Shown here: in pieces, positions 15,001-23,086 of the stretch | Position numbering within the stretch: the stretch's first letter is position 1 | Layout: each line of letters begins with the position of its first letter | Assembly (NCBI GenBank): GCA_030533445.1 | Contig: CM060082.1 | Span: 36,581,317 to 36,645,316 of the forward strand | Source: Cyprinodon diabolis | Taxonomy: Eukaryota > Chordata > Actinopteri > Cyprinodontiformes > Cyprinodontidae | Direction: 5' to 3' | Length of the DNA: 64,000 nt | Made by a program: the position numbers and the translations under genes | The notes under the pieces: model-generated | The model's input: only the letters and a program-made list of their open reading frames with translations | What the model was told of the DNA's origin: nothing | Databases searched by the model: none

Positions 15001-17957
15001 ATTTAAAATAAGAGAAAATTATTGCATTGTCTTTTTTTCAAGTGCATATTATCTAATTATCTTATTTTAAGGATAGAAATACTCATTCCATTGGCAAACC
15101 ATTTTATTTACCCACTCAAATTAAGGGTAAATACAGTTAATTTAAGAAATTTTTACTTTTATCTAGATTGTTTTTGTAGGGTACTATTGTGGTAAACCTG
15201 CCTGTAGAAATTATAAAGATTTAAGTAAACACCCACTCATATCTTGGTTTAATGTGTGATTTTTAATGTCACGTCGCTGGCTGTGCATAATGGGATGAAA
15301 TGCTAAACTGATGCGACTACATTTTTGCACTGGCGAGTGGGGTGGCCATTGGGGTGGAAAAACATAAAGCAAAGAGCCAAAGACATGGATATGAAACCAG
15401 GACTAGAGCCTCTGGATGCATTGTGGCCAAGCTACAATAAATGTGGGGGGGGGGGAAGAAGCACTGAATATTTTCACCTTCATTTACACCATCTTTAGGA
15501 GGAAGAGGGGAAGCTTGCCTAGAGCTGCACTGCTTTAAGATGGCTGAATATTGAAGTGGCTCTGCTGGCTTGATTTTGATATGATCTTTTAACCTTTTAT
15601 AGGGCAAGTTACCATATTTGATCACTTGCATACCCCTTACAAGTGGAGTCCACCTCCGCGTCCATCAGTGAAGTCTAGAAGCAAAAGATCTATATCTAGC
15701 AATTCAGCAAAGATAATGCTGTAAATTAGTTTGTAAAAAAAAAGTTTACAAGTCAAGTAAAAATGTAAAAAGCTATTTGAAAAGTTTAAAGGTAAAGTAA
15801 AAAAGCTAATAAGCCTAGATAACAATTATCTTAGGTTTACAAACTAAAAAATGTAAGTGCCAGTATCAGTATTAATGCCTCTAAGGTTATGTTTGACAAA
15901 AAAAAATAAAAAAAAAATTAAAAGTGCTTTTTTGAGTGTTTTTTATTAATTTCCTGTAAGAAGTTATTTCTTTCATGTTATTAGATCATTTTTTCCATCA
16001 CAATATCCATATTTTTTTAATGTTACATAGGTAACAAGGTGTTTCCTGGATTCCAATAACACTATTGGCTTGAAATTTTTATTGTCAAAGTATTTCACTG
16101 AGTGCCCTATAAAAGGTTAAGGGACTTTACTTCCTCAATTTGTGGATAAAAGTTTTCTTTTTCAGATTTTCTTTTATCTCTGGTGTTGGATGCTGTCCAG
16201 CTTAACATTATTTTACTTTTTTACACTTGCTACAATGCATAACCCTAGCAACATCACCAAGTTAAGTTTTTCAACACCGAGGGACAGCTCAATTGCATCT
16301 CCAAAGCTTAAATATTACTTCAACTACTTTTGCAAGTTCCAGTTGAGTTAAAAAGGAGGTGCAGAGGATGCTGAGCAGGAGTATTGTGAAGAGAGAGGGG
16401 GAGGAAATTCAAGTCATCTCTTCCATCAATCATTATGGGCCCTAGCAAGGACAAGTGCATTTCTAAAGCCTCTCCAGATCTGGTGCAAGAGAGATCGCTA
16501 CAGGAGATCCTTTCTGTCTAAAGCCATCAACATCAACAGCTCATTTAAATAAAAACCTCTGAGCTCATAAAACATTTAATATTTGAACATATTTTAACCA
16601 GTATTTTTAATTGCATTCCATTGAGCTGAAGCTGGTTATAGTTTATGGGAACATTGGAGAACAAAACTTGTTAGGGGTTCTGAGCTACTCCAGACTGGTT
16701 TACTTTAAAGCATAGAATGGCCTAGTTAAAGCACAGAGCTGAGCTATTTGACGATCACTGTGAAGATGAAAAGACTGAAATATCACAAAGCACTTACAGC
16801 AAAATAATTCATATCAGTAAGTCAGTTTTGTTTAAATAAGTTTATTTTCCCTTCCTTTGGTCTTCCAAGTAGGACAATATGTAATGGAAAAAGAAGATTT
16901 ATGTTAAAATAAAGAAATAAAAACAACTCCATTATTTTATTTAAAGTGTATGGAATCTAATCATCTTATTTATGGGCAAAAATATAAATTCCACTCACAG
17001 ATAAGGTTACTTAAATGCTAAATTTATGAACCCATTCACTTATTTTAACAAATTATTACTTTAAGTTTAGTTTTTGCAGTGACATAGCTTGGGCTATCTT
17101 TTTAATTTCTATTTTTCATCCAATAAAATGCATAAAATCTTTTAATTGTGAGGCACCAGAAGATTGATCTAACTAAAACTCTGCTGCAGTTGTTTGAGGC
17201 TTACATGGAGTTGTTGTAGTTGGACACCAGACCCGGAGATTCGCCACGGGTGGGGTACTGAAAGCAAGGGTTGTTGGCGTTGCAGAAGATTCCCTGAATC
17301 CACGGCAGGATACCAGCGGAGGGCATGGCTTTGTTAGGGAAGTGGCCTGAAGGACAAAGCATACCATCTCTTAGCAGTAATAGAAAATTTGGGAAAGAAA
17401 GGAATGCCTGCAGGGTAGAAGTGACAGTTTGTTCTCTCTAGTTGCTCTTGGCTCACATTCATGTTGACGGTAGAGAGGGTTGACTCTCCGTAGCCACACC
17501 AGTCCCATAAACAGCATTACAGGCCACACGATCTCCATGAAGAACCGGATCTGATCCAAGCACACACATACAAACAAGTGTATTTTAATGACTGCTTTCA
17601 GAGCATTTCTGCATTCTCACATATAACCTTTTTCTTAAAGAGAAGAATGCATCATATTCTTGCACAAGGCCAGTAATCGTTCATGCCTGTTCAGACTCAG
17701 CAGGGTGTGGCACTCCTTCATGCAACATTAACATATTTATAACAATAGTATTAGATTTGTTGAAAATAAACCAGTTACAAGAGCAGATACCATGATGGCA
17801 TTACGGAATCTGAATTAGTACTGCGATGTAGTGATTGCCCAACTCTGCTGGTCTAACAGGGGCGGATGAACCACAGATGAGAAGAAGTTACCCTCTGCCG
17901 CCTGCGGATGGTCCAGTTCTTCCACAGCAGGAGCCTGACCTGTCTTCCTGACCCCAT
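39..17957 (-). CDS. abca4: abca4-type retinal ABC transporter, coding exons 1-9 (gene runs off left edge)
   Basis: This is the 5' part of an ABCA-subfamily transporter. In vertebrates ABCA4 imports N-retinylidene-phosphatidylethanolamine across photoreceptor disc membranes. Nine exons (39-178, 308-542, 2572-2661, 8439-8636, 10501-10628, 13839-13978, 17205-17346, 17457-17550, 17892-17957) join in frame to 1233 nt, about 411 residues. They give a basic N-terminus, one membrane helix (about residues 25-42) and the start of exocytoplasmic domain 1. Diagnostic motifs are [30 protein letters not shown] and [15 protein letters not shown]. As I remember the human gene, eight exon lengths are identical and exon 8 is two codons shorter. 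Cysteines aligning with human C54, C75, C81, C324 and C370 are present. The nucleotide-binding domains lie outside the window. ABCA1 or ABCA7 are less likely given the match to ABCA4 exons. Ohnolog a or b is undetermined. Confidence 0.95.
308..542 (-). CDS. abca4: abca4 coding exon 8
   Basis: The 235-nt exon has acceptor CGTTCCAG| and donor |GTGAGT. It starts [20 protein letters not shown] and contains LVCGYTEG (cysteine aligning to human C324) and [16 protein letters not shown]. It ends at an N-S-T sequon. Another AG (CCACAG) lies just downstream of the chosen acceptor, but using it would break the frame. It is two codons shorter than human exon 8. It ends in phase 1. Confidence 0.94.
823..1790 (+). 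repeat. solo-LTR-like repeat with a common fish repeat inside, abca4 intron 7
   Basis: This stretch of abca4 intron 7 (543-2571) begins near TGTTGGACCTCCCGTGCTC. It contains CTCCCATATATACTCC, a promoter-like TATA segment, and ends TGCATTTGTGTCCTC...CCTGACA, the style of a Gypsy-type LTR 3' end in fish. Bases about 1565-1720 (GGTTCCCTCCTGTGAAAAGG, GTTTTTCCTCTCCACTGTCG, TTGGCGCTATAGAAATAAAT) are a dispersed teleost repeat. No duplicated target site was seen. The rest of the intron (1791-2571) shows nothing I recognise. Confidence 0.4.
2572..2661 (-). CDS. abca4: abca4 coding exon 7
   Basis: The 90-nt exon (30 codons, phase 0 both ends) has acceptor CTCTTTAG| and donor |GTAAGA. It reads [20 protein letters not shown] then [10 protein letters not shown]. 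It is less conserved than its neighbours but has the length and phase of human exon 7. It contains an N-Y-S sequon. It is too short for a simple ORF search and was found by splice signals. Confidence 0.92.
3290..3935. mobile_element. hAT-type MITE with CAGAGGTGTCAA ends (Tol2-like termini), abca4 intron 6
   Basis: The element begins CAGAGGTGTCAAACGTATTA and ends with TTGACACCTCTG, an inverted repeat of at least 12 bp. Flanking 8-mers AATACTAG (3282-3289) and AATGCTAT (3936-3943) agree at six of eight positions, as expected of an old 8-bp target duplication. The ends resemble the Tol2/hAT terminal style (CAGAGGTGT). The 646-bp interior has no transposase ORF. Confidence 0.75.
3936..7210. other. 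abca4 intron 6, middle part, nothing recognised
   Basis: This AT-rich intronic DNA has homopolymer A and T runs (for example 4621-4639) and a short GTTT run near 4767. I see no exon, RNA gene or transposon ends. Confidence 0.5.
7211..7482. mobile_element. CACTGCAAAAA-family MITE, copy A, abca4 intron 6
   Basis: The element starts CACTGCAAAAACGATCTAGA and ends TATCTAGATTTAAATTTTTT then CCAGTG, an imperfect terminal inverted repeat. Subterminal parts (AAATAAGTAA, TTGCCAATGGAATGAGTGTT) recur in copies B and C. It is 272 bp with no coding capacity. The surrounding parts of the intron (7483-8438) are unremarkable. Confidence 0.65.
8439..8636 (-). CDS. abca4: abca4 coding exon 6
   Basis: The 198-nt exon has acceptor GTTTCAG| and donor |GTTAGT. 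It holds 66 codons starting [20 protein letters not shown] and ending [13 protein letters not shown]. The KDIACS and [11 protein letters not shown] blocks are close to human ABCA4. Phase 0 at both ends. Confidence 0.96.
9470..9650. repeat. fragment of a dispersed fish repeat, abca4 intron 5
   Basis: Segments such as ATTCTCAGTCATCCAGGTCA and GCGAAACGTCTTCAAATC are familiar from a widespread teleost repeat (TTTGAAGACGTTTCGC type). An inverted pair also frames it: CATTCCGTAAAAGTTAAAAA at the left and TTTTTACTTTTACGGAAAAA at the right. The remaining intron 5 sequence (8637-9469, 9651-10500) shows nothing recognisable. Family assignment is uncertain. Confidence 0.4.
10501..10628 (-). CDS. abca4: abca4 coding exon 5
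   Basis: The 128-nt exon has acceptor CCACACAG| and donor |GTACAG. It reads [20 protein letters not shown], then [20 protein letters not shown] and PER. ILKDxETLT and ESVVY match the family. It ends in phase 0. Confidence 0.96.
11880..11965. repeat. second fragment of the same fish repeat beside a TA microsatellite, abca4 intron 4
   Basis: CAACTGGACTTTGCTCCCAA followed by GTTTGAAGACATTTCGCTTC is the same dispersed-repeat motif as near 9540-9590, in the opposite orientation. It directly precedes the long TA run. The rest of intron 4 (10629-11879 and 12061-13838) has no recognised elements. Confidence 0.4.
11981..12060. repeat. (TA)40 microsatellite, abca4 intron 4
   Basis: There are 40 uninterrupted TA units. 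Open reading frames rich in Tyr-Ile through this stretch are artefacts of the repeat. Confidence 0.98.
13839..13978 (-). CDS. abca4: abca4 coding exon 4
   Basis: The 140-nt exon has acceptor TTCCACAG| and donor |GTCAGT. It reads [20 protein letters not shown], then [20 protein letters not shown] and HPEKVS. The NTLRTHPE segment is close to human DTLRTHPE. It ends in phase 1. Confidence 0.96.
14890..15180. mobile_element. CACTGCAAAAA-family MITE, copy B, abca4 intron 3
   Basis: The element starts CACTGCAAAAACTGTCAATC and ends ATCTAGATTGTTTTTGTAGG. The interior shares TTTGCCAATGGATCAAG and ACTCATTCCATTGGCAAA with copy A. No ORF. The right terminus has diverged (GTAGGGT for GCAGTG). Confidence 0.65.
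16791..17081. mobile_element. CACTGCAAAAA-family MITE, copy C, abca4 intron 3
   Basis: The left end is degraded (CACTTACAGCAAAATAATTC, with AGTAAGTCAG nearby). The right end TTTAGTTTTTGCAGTG is the clean inverted counterpart of copy A and B starts. Interior AT-rich, no ORF. The rest of intron 3 (13979-14889, 15181-16790) has no recognised elements. Confidence 0.55.
17205..17346 (-). CDS. abca4: abca4 coding exon 3
   Basis: The 142-nt exon has acceptor TCCTTCAG| and donor |GTAAGC. It reads [20 protein letters not shown], then CNANNPCFQ with two cysteines aligning to human C75 and C81. It ends at an N-N-S glycosylation sequon. It ends in phase 2. The intron before exon 2 is only 110 bp. Confidence 0.96.
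17457..17550 (-). CDS. abca4: abca4 coding exon 2 (first membrane helix)
   Basis: The 94-nt exon lies between GATCAG| and |GTGAGC and ends in phase 1. It encodes [20 protein letters not shown] followed by [11 protein letters not shown]. This is the first transmembrane helix and the start of the exocytoplasmic domain. The codon split at its end encodes the cysteine equivalent to human C54. Confidence 0.96.
17892..17957 (-). CDS. abca4: abca4 coding exon 1 (start codon)
   Basis: The ATG at 17955-17957 sits in a strong Kozak context (GCACCATGG). It opens 22 codons reading [20 protein letters not shown] and ending Q-R, a basic N-terminus like other ABCA proteins. The donor is AGG|GTAACT and the exon ends in phase 0, as in human exon 1 (66 nt). 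It is separated from exon 2 by a 341-bp intron. Confidence 0.93.
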
Positions 17958-18950
17958 GGTGCCTCCTATTCACCCCCGCGGGGGACGCTCTGGCCCTGGC
18001 GGACCTGTATTCAACCAGTCCAGAGTGATCTGCTGTTCTTGGAAGAGCAGTGCTTTGTTTTACTGACACATATCCTCATGATAGGTCTGTCTGTTCAGCT
18101 GCAGAGAGACCCGGGTGAAAGCTAACAGAAGCTCATAAAAAAGGGTTAAGAAATTAATACTTCATGGTCAGAATAAAAGCTGTAAATCCTTTTATATAAA
18201 TAAATTTATTATTGGAGGATTCTACGCAAGTTTTCTCTATTGCATATTCATACAACAAGAACAGAGTTTTTTTTCTTTAATACTTCTGTCACTAAGCCAC
18301 AATGTTTATAGTAAATACATTACACTAATATGCCACTCACCTCAGAGGAAATCTTTAGCTGTGGACTGACATCCAGGAAATAAAAAATAAAACATTAGAG
18401 CTCATATTTTCTCTAGTGTTCCCTGTTGTTGCAAATGCAGCTCGTTTCCAGACCTCGTGAATAGTTAAGAGGATTGATTTAATCTACTTTCTGAGCAATA
18501 GGAGAGACGGCTAACCTCCTTCTTCCACTGGCAGAGACGTTCATGTCCTTAAATAACCAAGCCTTCATTACTTTTATGGTGCTAAAGTTACTGAGGAGCA
18601 AAGGTAGTAAAGCTTAATGTTAAGGCAAGAAAATGGAGAATGGTGGTTTCCTTTCTTAAAGATGTGTTCGTAGCTCATGAGGATCCAAAAACATGGTTCT
18701 GCTGAGGTGTTAAGGAGGTTCGGGTTGATTTTTTGGCGGCCTTCGGATCATCTTGCTTTCAACATCCTCCATATATTTTGGGGGGAAAGTTAAGCAGGTA
18801 TTGTTTCTGTTCGGATTTGTTGCCAAGAATTGATGGAAAATGAAAATTAGCCTTTATATTTTTGGGAGGATGAGGAGAGCCCACCTGCCCCCACCCACAC
18901 CGAAAAAATAATGCAGCTGTTTTTGGCATTTATAGTTGCATCCTCACCAC
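17958..18950 (-). promoter_or_regulatory. abca4 5' UTR and putative promoter
   Basis: Upstream of the abca4 ATG there is a GC palindrome, CCCCCGCGGGGG (17973-17984), 16 bases before the start codon. A strong TATA-like box on the minus strand, TATATAAAAGG, lies at 18188-18198. A start site near 18160 is therefore plausible. A TAATC-type homeodomain core on the plus strand near 18478-18484 could suit a photoreceptor promoter (CRX/OTX type), but single cores occur by chance. Two short upstream ATG frames (18077-18079, 22 codons; 18069-18071, three codons) would lie in such a 5' UTR. Confidence 0.4.
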
Positions 18951-19300
18951 TTTCTACAGAAGCACCATAGAATATGTTCTGACCATCTGTCTCTCTGTGT
19001 GGTGTGGAGGCTGCAGGGCCTCAGACTGGAAGAAAGTGAGTGGTAAGAACAGCAGAGATCATTGGGGATCCTCTCTGCTCCATAAAATTCATTTCCTCCC
19101 AGCACTGCGTGTCCAGAGCCCGTAACATCAAAAATGACCCCTCACACCCCCACCATGGACTGTTCTCCCTGCTGCCATCTGGGAAGAGCCTTCGAAGCAT
19201 TGGATGCAGGTCCAGCAGATTCCAGGATAGTTTCTTCCCCACTGTCATTAGACTGCTGAATGTTTTGTAAAGTGGGTTGTTAAAAAAAAAACCTAAATGT
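18928..19300 (+). mobile_element. 5'-truncated L2/CR1-like LINE 3' fragment
   Basis: The plus strand encodes decayed C-terminal residues of a non-LTR reverse transcriptase: LTTFYRSTIEYVLTICLSVW, then after a frame change SRARNIKNDPSHPHHGLFSL and LPSGKSLRSIG. The DPxHPxHxLFxLLPSG and FFPxxIRLLN motifs are typical of L2/CR1-group LINE C-termini. It is frameshifted and clearly dead. Confidence 0.75.
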
Positions 19301-19354
19301 TAGAACTATAACTATACAGTCATATGTTTACATCACTGCTGCTTAGCTTATCAA

Positions 19355-19814
19355 GGCTGCACTTCAACGTTTTCGAGGCCAAGGACCCCCAAACTGATTG
19401 CGAGATGGAGCGGGGACCCCCTAATTATATATATTGTATGAAATTGTGTTATATCAAACTGGTCCTATAGTCACTCTATTACAGATGGAGTCATGTAACG
19501 AAAGTCATTTCTCCCTGGGATTATTAAAATATTTCTGACTCTGATTCCTGGTTGATGGGACAGGTGTTGTGAATGAAACGGTGTCCAGCTTGAAAGAGCT
19601 CCTGTGTGTCGCTGAATGTGTGCATTGATGACTGAAAGACATCTGCTTTCATTTATCTGTTTACTACAGTCTGTTGGATTCATGTTAATGTGTATTTAAA
19701 GACATTTTAATTAGTGCAAAAAATTGCAGGAGGGAATATTAAAAAAAGTAATCAACCAAGACTTTCGCAACCCCCATGCAGTACCTCCGCGGACCCCCTG
19801 TTGAAGACCTCTGG
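19355..19814. mobile_element. degenerate hAT-like MITE remnant
   Basis: The left end (CACTTCAACGTTTTCGAGG followed by CCAAGGACCCCC) and the reverse complement of the right end (CCAGAGGTCTTCAACAGGGG then GTCCGCGGAGG) share a TTCAAC...GGACCCC-type pattern in inverted orientation. The interior is AT-rich and non-coding. No target duplication was recognised, and boundaries are approximate. Confidence 0.4.
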
Positions 19815-21299
19815 TCTAGAGAGCTGATCTAAATTAAATTTTTTTTTTCAACACGTGTATACAAAACAAAATCTAAGTTTGTAGGCCAAACTACCAGGTG
19901 GAAGGTTTAGAAGGGTTGCGTTTATATCTTTTAGGTTATTATTAGGTGCATCAGCCAGGTACTTCTACTGAAAAATAGGATTTAGGGTTTGTCATTTGTA
20001 ATTTTTTGTCTTAACCAGTCACACAAGGGCAACACATTTAAGCTGTAGACCATTTGATACAAAGAATTACATTTTTTTTTTACATAAGACCATCCACAAA
20101 AATCGTATCCATCTTTTTAATTTTTTTTTATTTAAGAGTTCATGAAGAATATATTATGTTGGTGTTGATTAATCGATCTTATTGTTATTCTAACCACATG
20201 AAATGAAATCTAAACCAGTGAGGATTTTAGTGCTTCTTTTTCTCTAACCCGAGGTGACCTACCTTACTTGCTCTCATGCTTTTCCTCTTTTTTAAATTGT
20301 ACTTTTTTCTGAGATGCTTTTCTTTGTGCTACACAGCTTAACTTATAGATGTTTTAGTATTACTTCGTTTGCCACTCTGGGACAATAAAAATGCTTCTAT
20401 TGTATTCTAGTGCTTGCAATCTCTCTGGTTTAGAAGTGGCTCAACGGCAGTAGCAGAACTTTTATCAATCATGTCTGGTGTTTTTTTAAGGACTGACTTT
20501 AGCTCAAGCTAGCTTCAGAATCTTCTCAATGCTGCTTATGCATGTTTTGCTGGACTTTTACCTTCCACTCCACTTTCCATTGTTCTTGGGTGGCTTCCCC
20601 TCCTTTTGCAGCTTCAGCATAACTATAAAAAGACTTAACATACACCTATGAGTTACTGTTTTCTATTGCTTTAAATTTTTTTGTTCCTATTTTATATCTG
20701 TAATCTTCAAATAAAAAAGACAAAAGTTTAAAGGTATAATGGAGGATTTTCGTGAATATTTGAAAAGACTTGTCCTCCTTACTTAATTAAAAAATGCACA
20801 TGCACGCCCCTATACCCGCTCCCCAGAGGGAAATGCGTGCAAGACCATGCACAAGCCCATTTCTCCTCATGCATGCTCTTTAAATGTTGCTGTTTGCATC
20901 ATTTATACAAGCTTACTTTTCAAAAGAAGATTTGCAATTTTTCCACTATGTCTGATTCGTCCCAGTTGAGTGAAAATGGGAACGAGCACGTAGGACGGCC
21001 TTACATAAACATATCACCAGAATGATTAAGAATTAGGACGACCACTTAGATGAAGAAAAAGAGAATATCCTTCACTATACCTTTAAGGTTCAGCACAGAG
21101 CCACAATAAAGGTGGAAAAAGAACATTCCAAGTGAAATGCTAAATAAAAACAGCAGTTTTCAAATGATAGCAACAAAAAAGCATTTTGGTTCATGTGAAA
21201 AAAAGCCAAGCCTCTGTTAGAATTTGTCAGATATATTTTAATAACTTACAAAAGGGTGTTTGTTTAAATGTACCTGTTTTTTCTCCTTTTTTTTTTTCT
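19815..21299. other. intergenic DNA, nothing recognised
   Basis: This AT-rich stretch lies between the MITE remnant and the arhgap29 polyadenylation signal. I see no exon, RNA gene or clear transposon end. Short open frames here have no recognisable protein similarity. Confidence 0.5.
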
Positions 21300-22130
21300 T
21301 TTTACAAATGAACCTCTGAACATTTTATTACACATGAACGTTACAAAGCAAAAAAAAAAACTGCTTAAATAAAAGGGTGTACTTCCTATTACAATGAACA
21401 TGTAAGGTCTGTGTTACTGATACGACTACGTTTTGTAAAAATACAGCTTTGGCTATTAAACTTTTGAGGTGATATAAAAAAAAAAAAGTGAAAAACAAAG
21501 TAGTGGCAACTGTAAAAAAACACAAAGCAAAAACTTGTCAGACAAGTTGGCATCATCCAAGTTTAAAAATGTAAAAGCAAAAGGCTCACTAGCTTCTGCG
21601 ATCCTTTCTCTTTACAGAACTCCACTATCAAATGCGGATGTCTGCAGTATTTCACCAGCTTTATACACAAATCATTAGAGCAATAACCTTCTTGTAACAG
21701 ATTAAAACACTCCTTCTCACAGTAGATAAAACACAGCTCCATCAGATCTGCAGAAGAGTATTCATGTCGGGTTTAAGTGCACTGGATTGTTTTCAGTGTT
21801 GTAGTTTCAATTACTAGCACTAATCCAATGATTCCCACCCAACTTTTTTGGCATTAAAACAAACATCCATAATGAATCTGTAGAAACTTTGTACAATATA
21901 TATATATATATATATATAACAACATAATTGCACAGTTTTATAGAAATTATAAATATGGTGTTCTGAGCGAGTGACGGGATAAGGATTGAAGTATCTGTAG
22001 TAGTTTAAGTGCGTCCTGTTTATTTGGGGATGAATATCTCTGCTGCTTCCAGCATCTTCTCCTTTTTTGGGATGATATGGAACTCATTGGGCTTCAAGTG
22101 CAGCCTATTTTAGCTCACAGCTCAGAAGTT
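21300..22130 (-). other. arhgap29: arhgap29 3' UTR with polyadenylation signal
   Basis: About 830 bases follow the stop codon before a canonical AATAAA on the minus strand at 21324-21329, so cleavage is expected near 21300-21310. The region is AT-rich and contains a TA microsatellite (about 21896-21918). The 3' end is inferred from the signal only. Confidence 0.6.
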
Positions 22131-23086
22131 TCAGACAAAATGAGCCTCTCTGTGTTCTACCTCTTGGAGGCGCCGGGGCCGCAGTCTCTGGTATACTGCT
22201 TTGGTCTGGTTTGGCCCCATTTCTTCAGGGCTGGAGCTGGGGGACTGAGACATGGACGCCTGGTCGGCTTCCTCCAGAGGCTCGTCTACTGAAACCTCTA
22301 TTTCAATGCCCAGTTCCTCCTCCTCGTCATCATCCTCATCCTCGTCGTCGTCATCCTCCTCGTCTTCTTCCTCCTCAGCGCTGTTAGCTAGCTTGCAGCT
22401 CTGCAGCCCCTTGGCTTTGCTCCTAGATGGAGGCTTGTAGAAGGTTCCAGGAGGAGGCTGCAGAGTCCTTGGAGCTCTGAAAACCGTGGCAATCGTGCTG
22501 TTCTTTGACACGTTGTCCTCCCTCTTTAGAGTCCTGCTGGGTCGAACCGCCACCGTGTATGGTCTGTTGGGGTATATGGTGCTGATTGTGGTCCCTGCCG
22601 TCCCGAGGTTTAACGCAGACGGCACAGACGACGATAAGCTGCTGCCGTCCAGCTCTGAGCTTTCAGAAGGGGAGCTGGCTGCCAGCCTGGCGGCTCTGGA
22701 GGCCACTTCGTATTTATACTGTTTGTCCCATGTTCTCCTCAGCGTCTGCGTGTTGATGAATGTGCTCCTGTAATGAGCGCCGGCGCGCAGTTTGGTATTC
22801 TCAGTCTCGTCCACCTCTTCGATGGACTGGTCGCAGCTACCTCCCTTCTTGTTCTCCCAGGTGGCGCTGTTCCGGGTGTTGTTCTCATCCACCTGGCCTC
22901 GGCCGAGAACCCGCTCGGCCGGCATGCTCATTGGCCGGGAGGAGAGTTTGCTGCGGGGGTGTCGCAGCTGGACCCTGCTGACAGTGACCTTCTGGGAGCG
23001 GCAGAGACCCTTCTCCCCGGGTTTGGGGATCTCAGGGACGCTTGATGACAGCATCCCATTAAGAGTGGCCGAGTCCACCTCGTCTC
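22131..23086 (-). CDS. arhgap29: arhgap29 last coding exon (C-terminal tail, stop)
   Basis: The 956-nt terminal exon has acceptor TTTAAAG| and stop TGA at 22131-22133. It includes RSKLSSRPMSMPAERVLGRG and FRAPRTLQPPPGTFYKPPSR, matching human RTKIRPVSLPVDRLL and VRAPRTLQPQHWTTFYKP. A 21-residue all Asp/Glu run (22314-22376) has no counterpart in the human sequence as I remember it. The protein ends EAHFV; human ends in PQFV, a PDZ-binding tail. Confidence 0.96.

Noticed and set aside
17815..18069. 84-codon frame overlapping the abca4 start
   Set aside because: It begins with GTG, not ATG, and is in a different frame from abca4; the ATG at 17955-17957 fits the family N-terminus.
22252..22440. 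Plus-strand poly-Ser open frame
   Set aside because: It is the antisense reading of the Asp/Glu codon run in the last arhgap29 exon.
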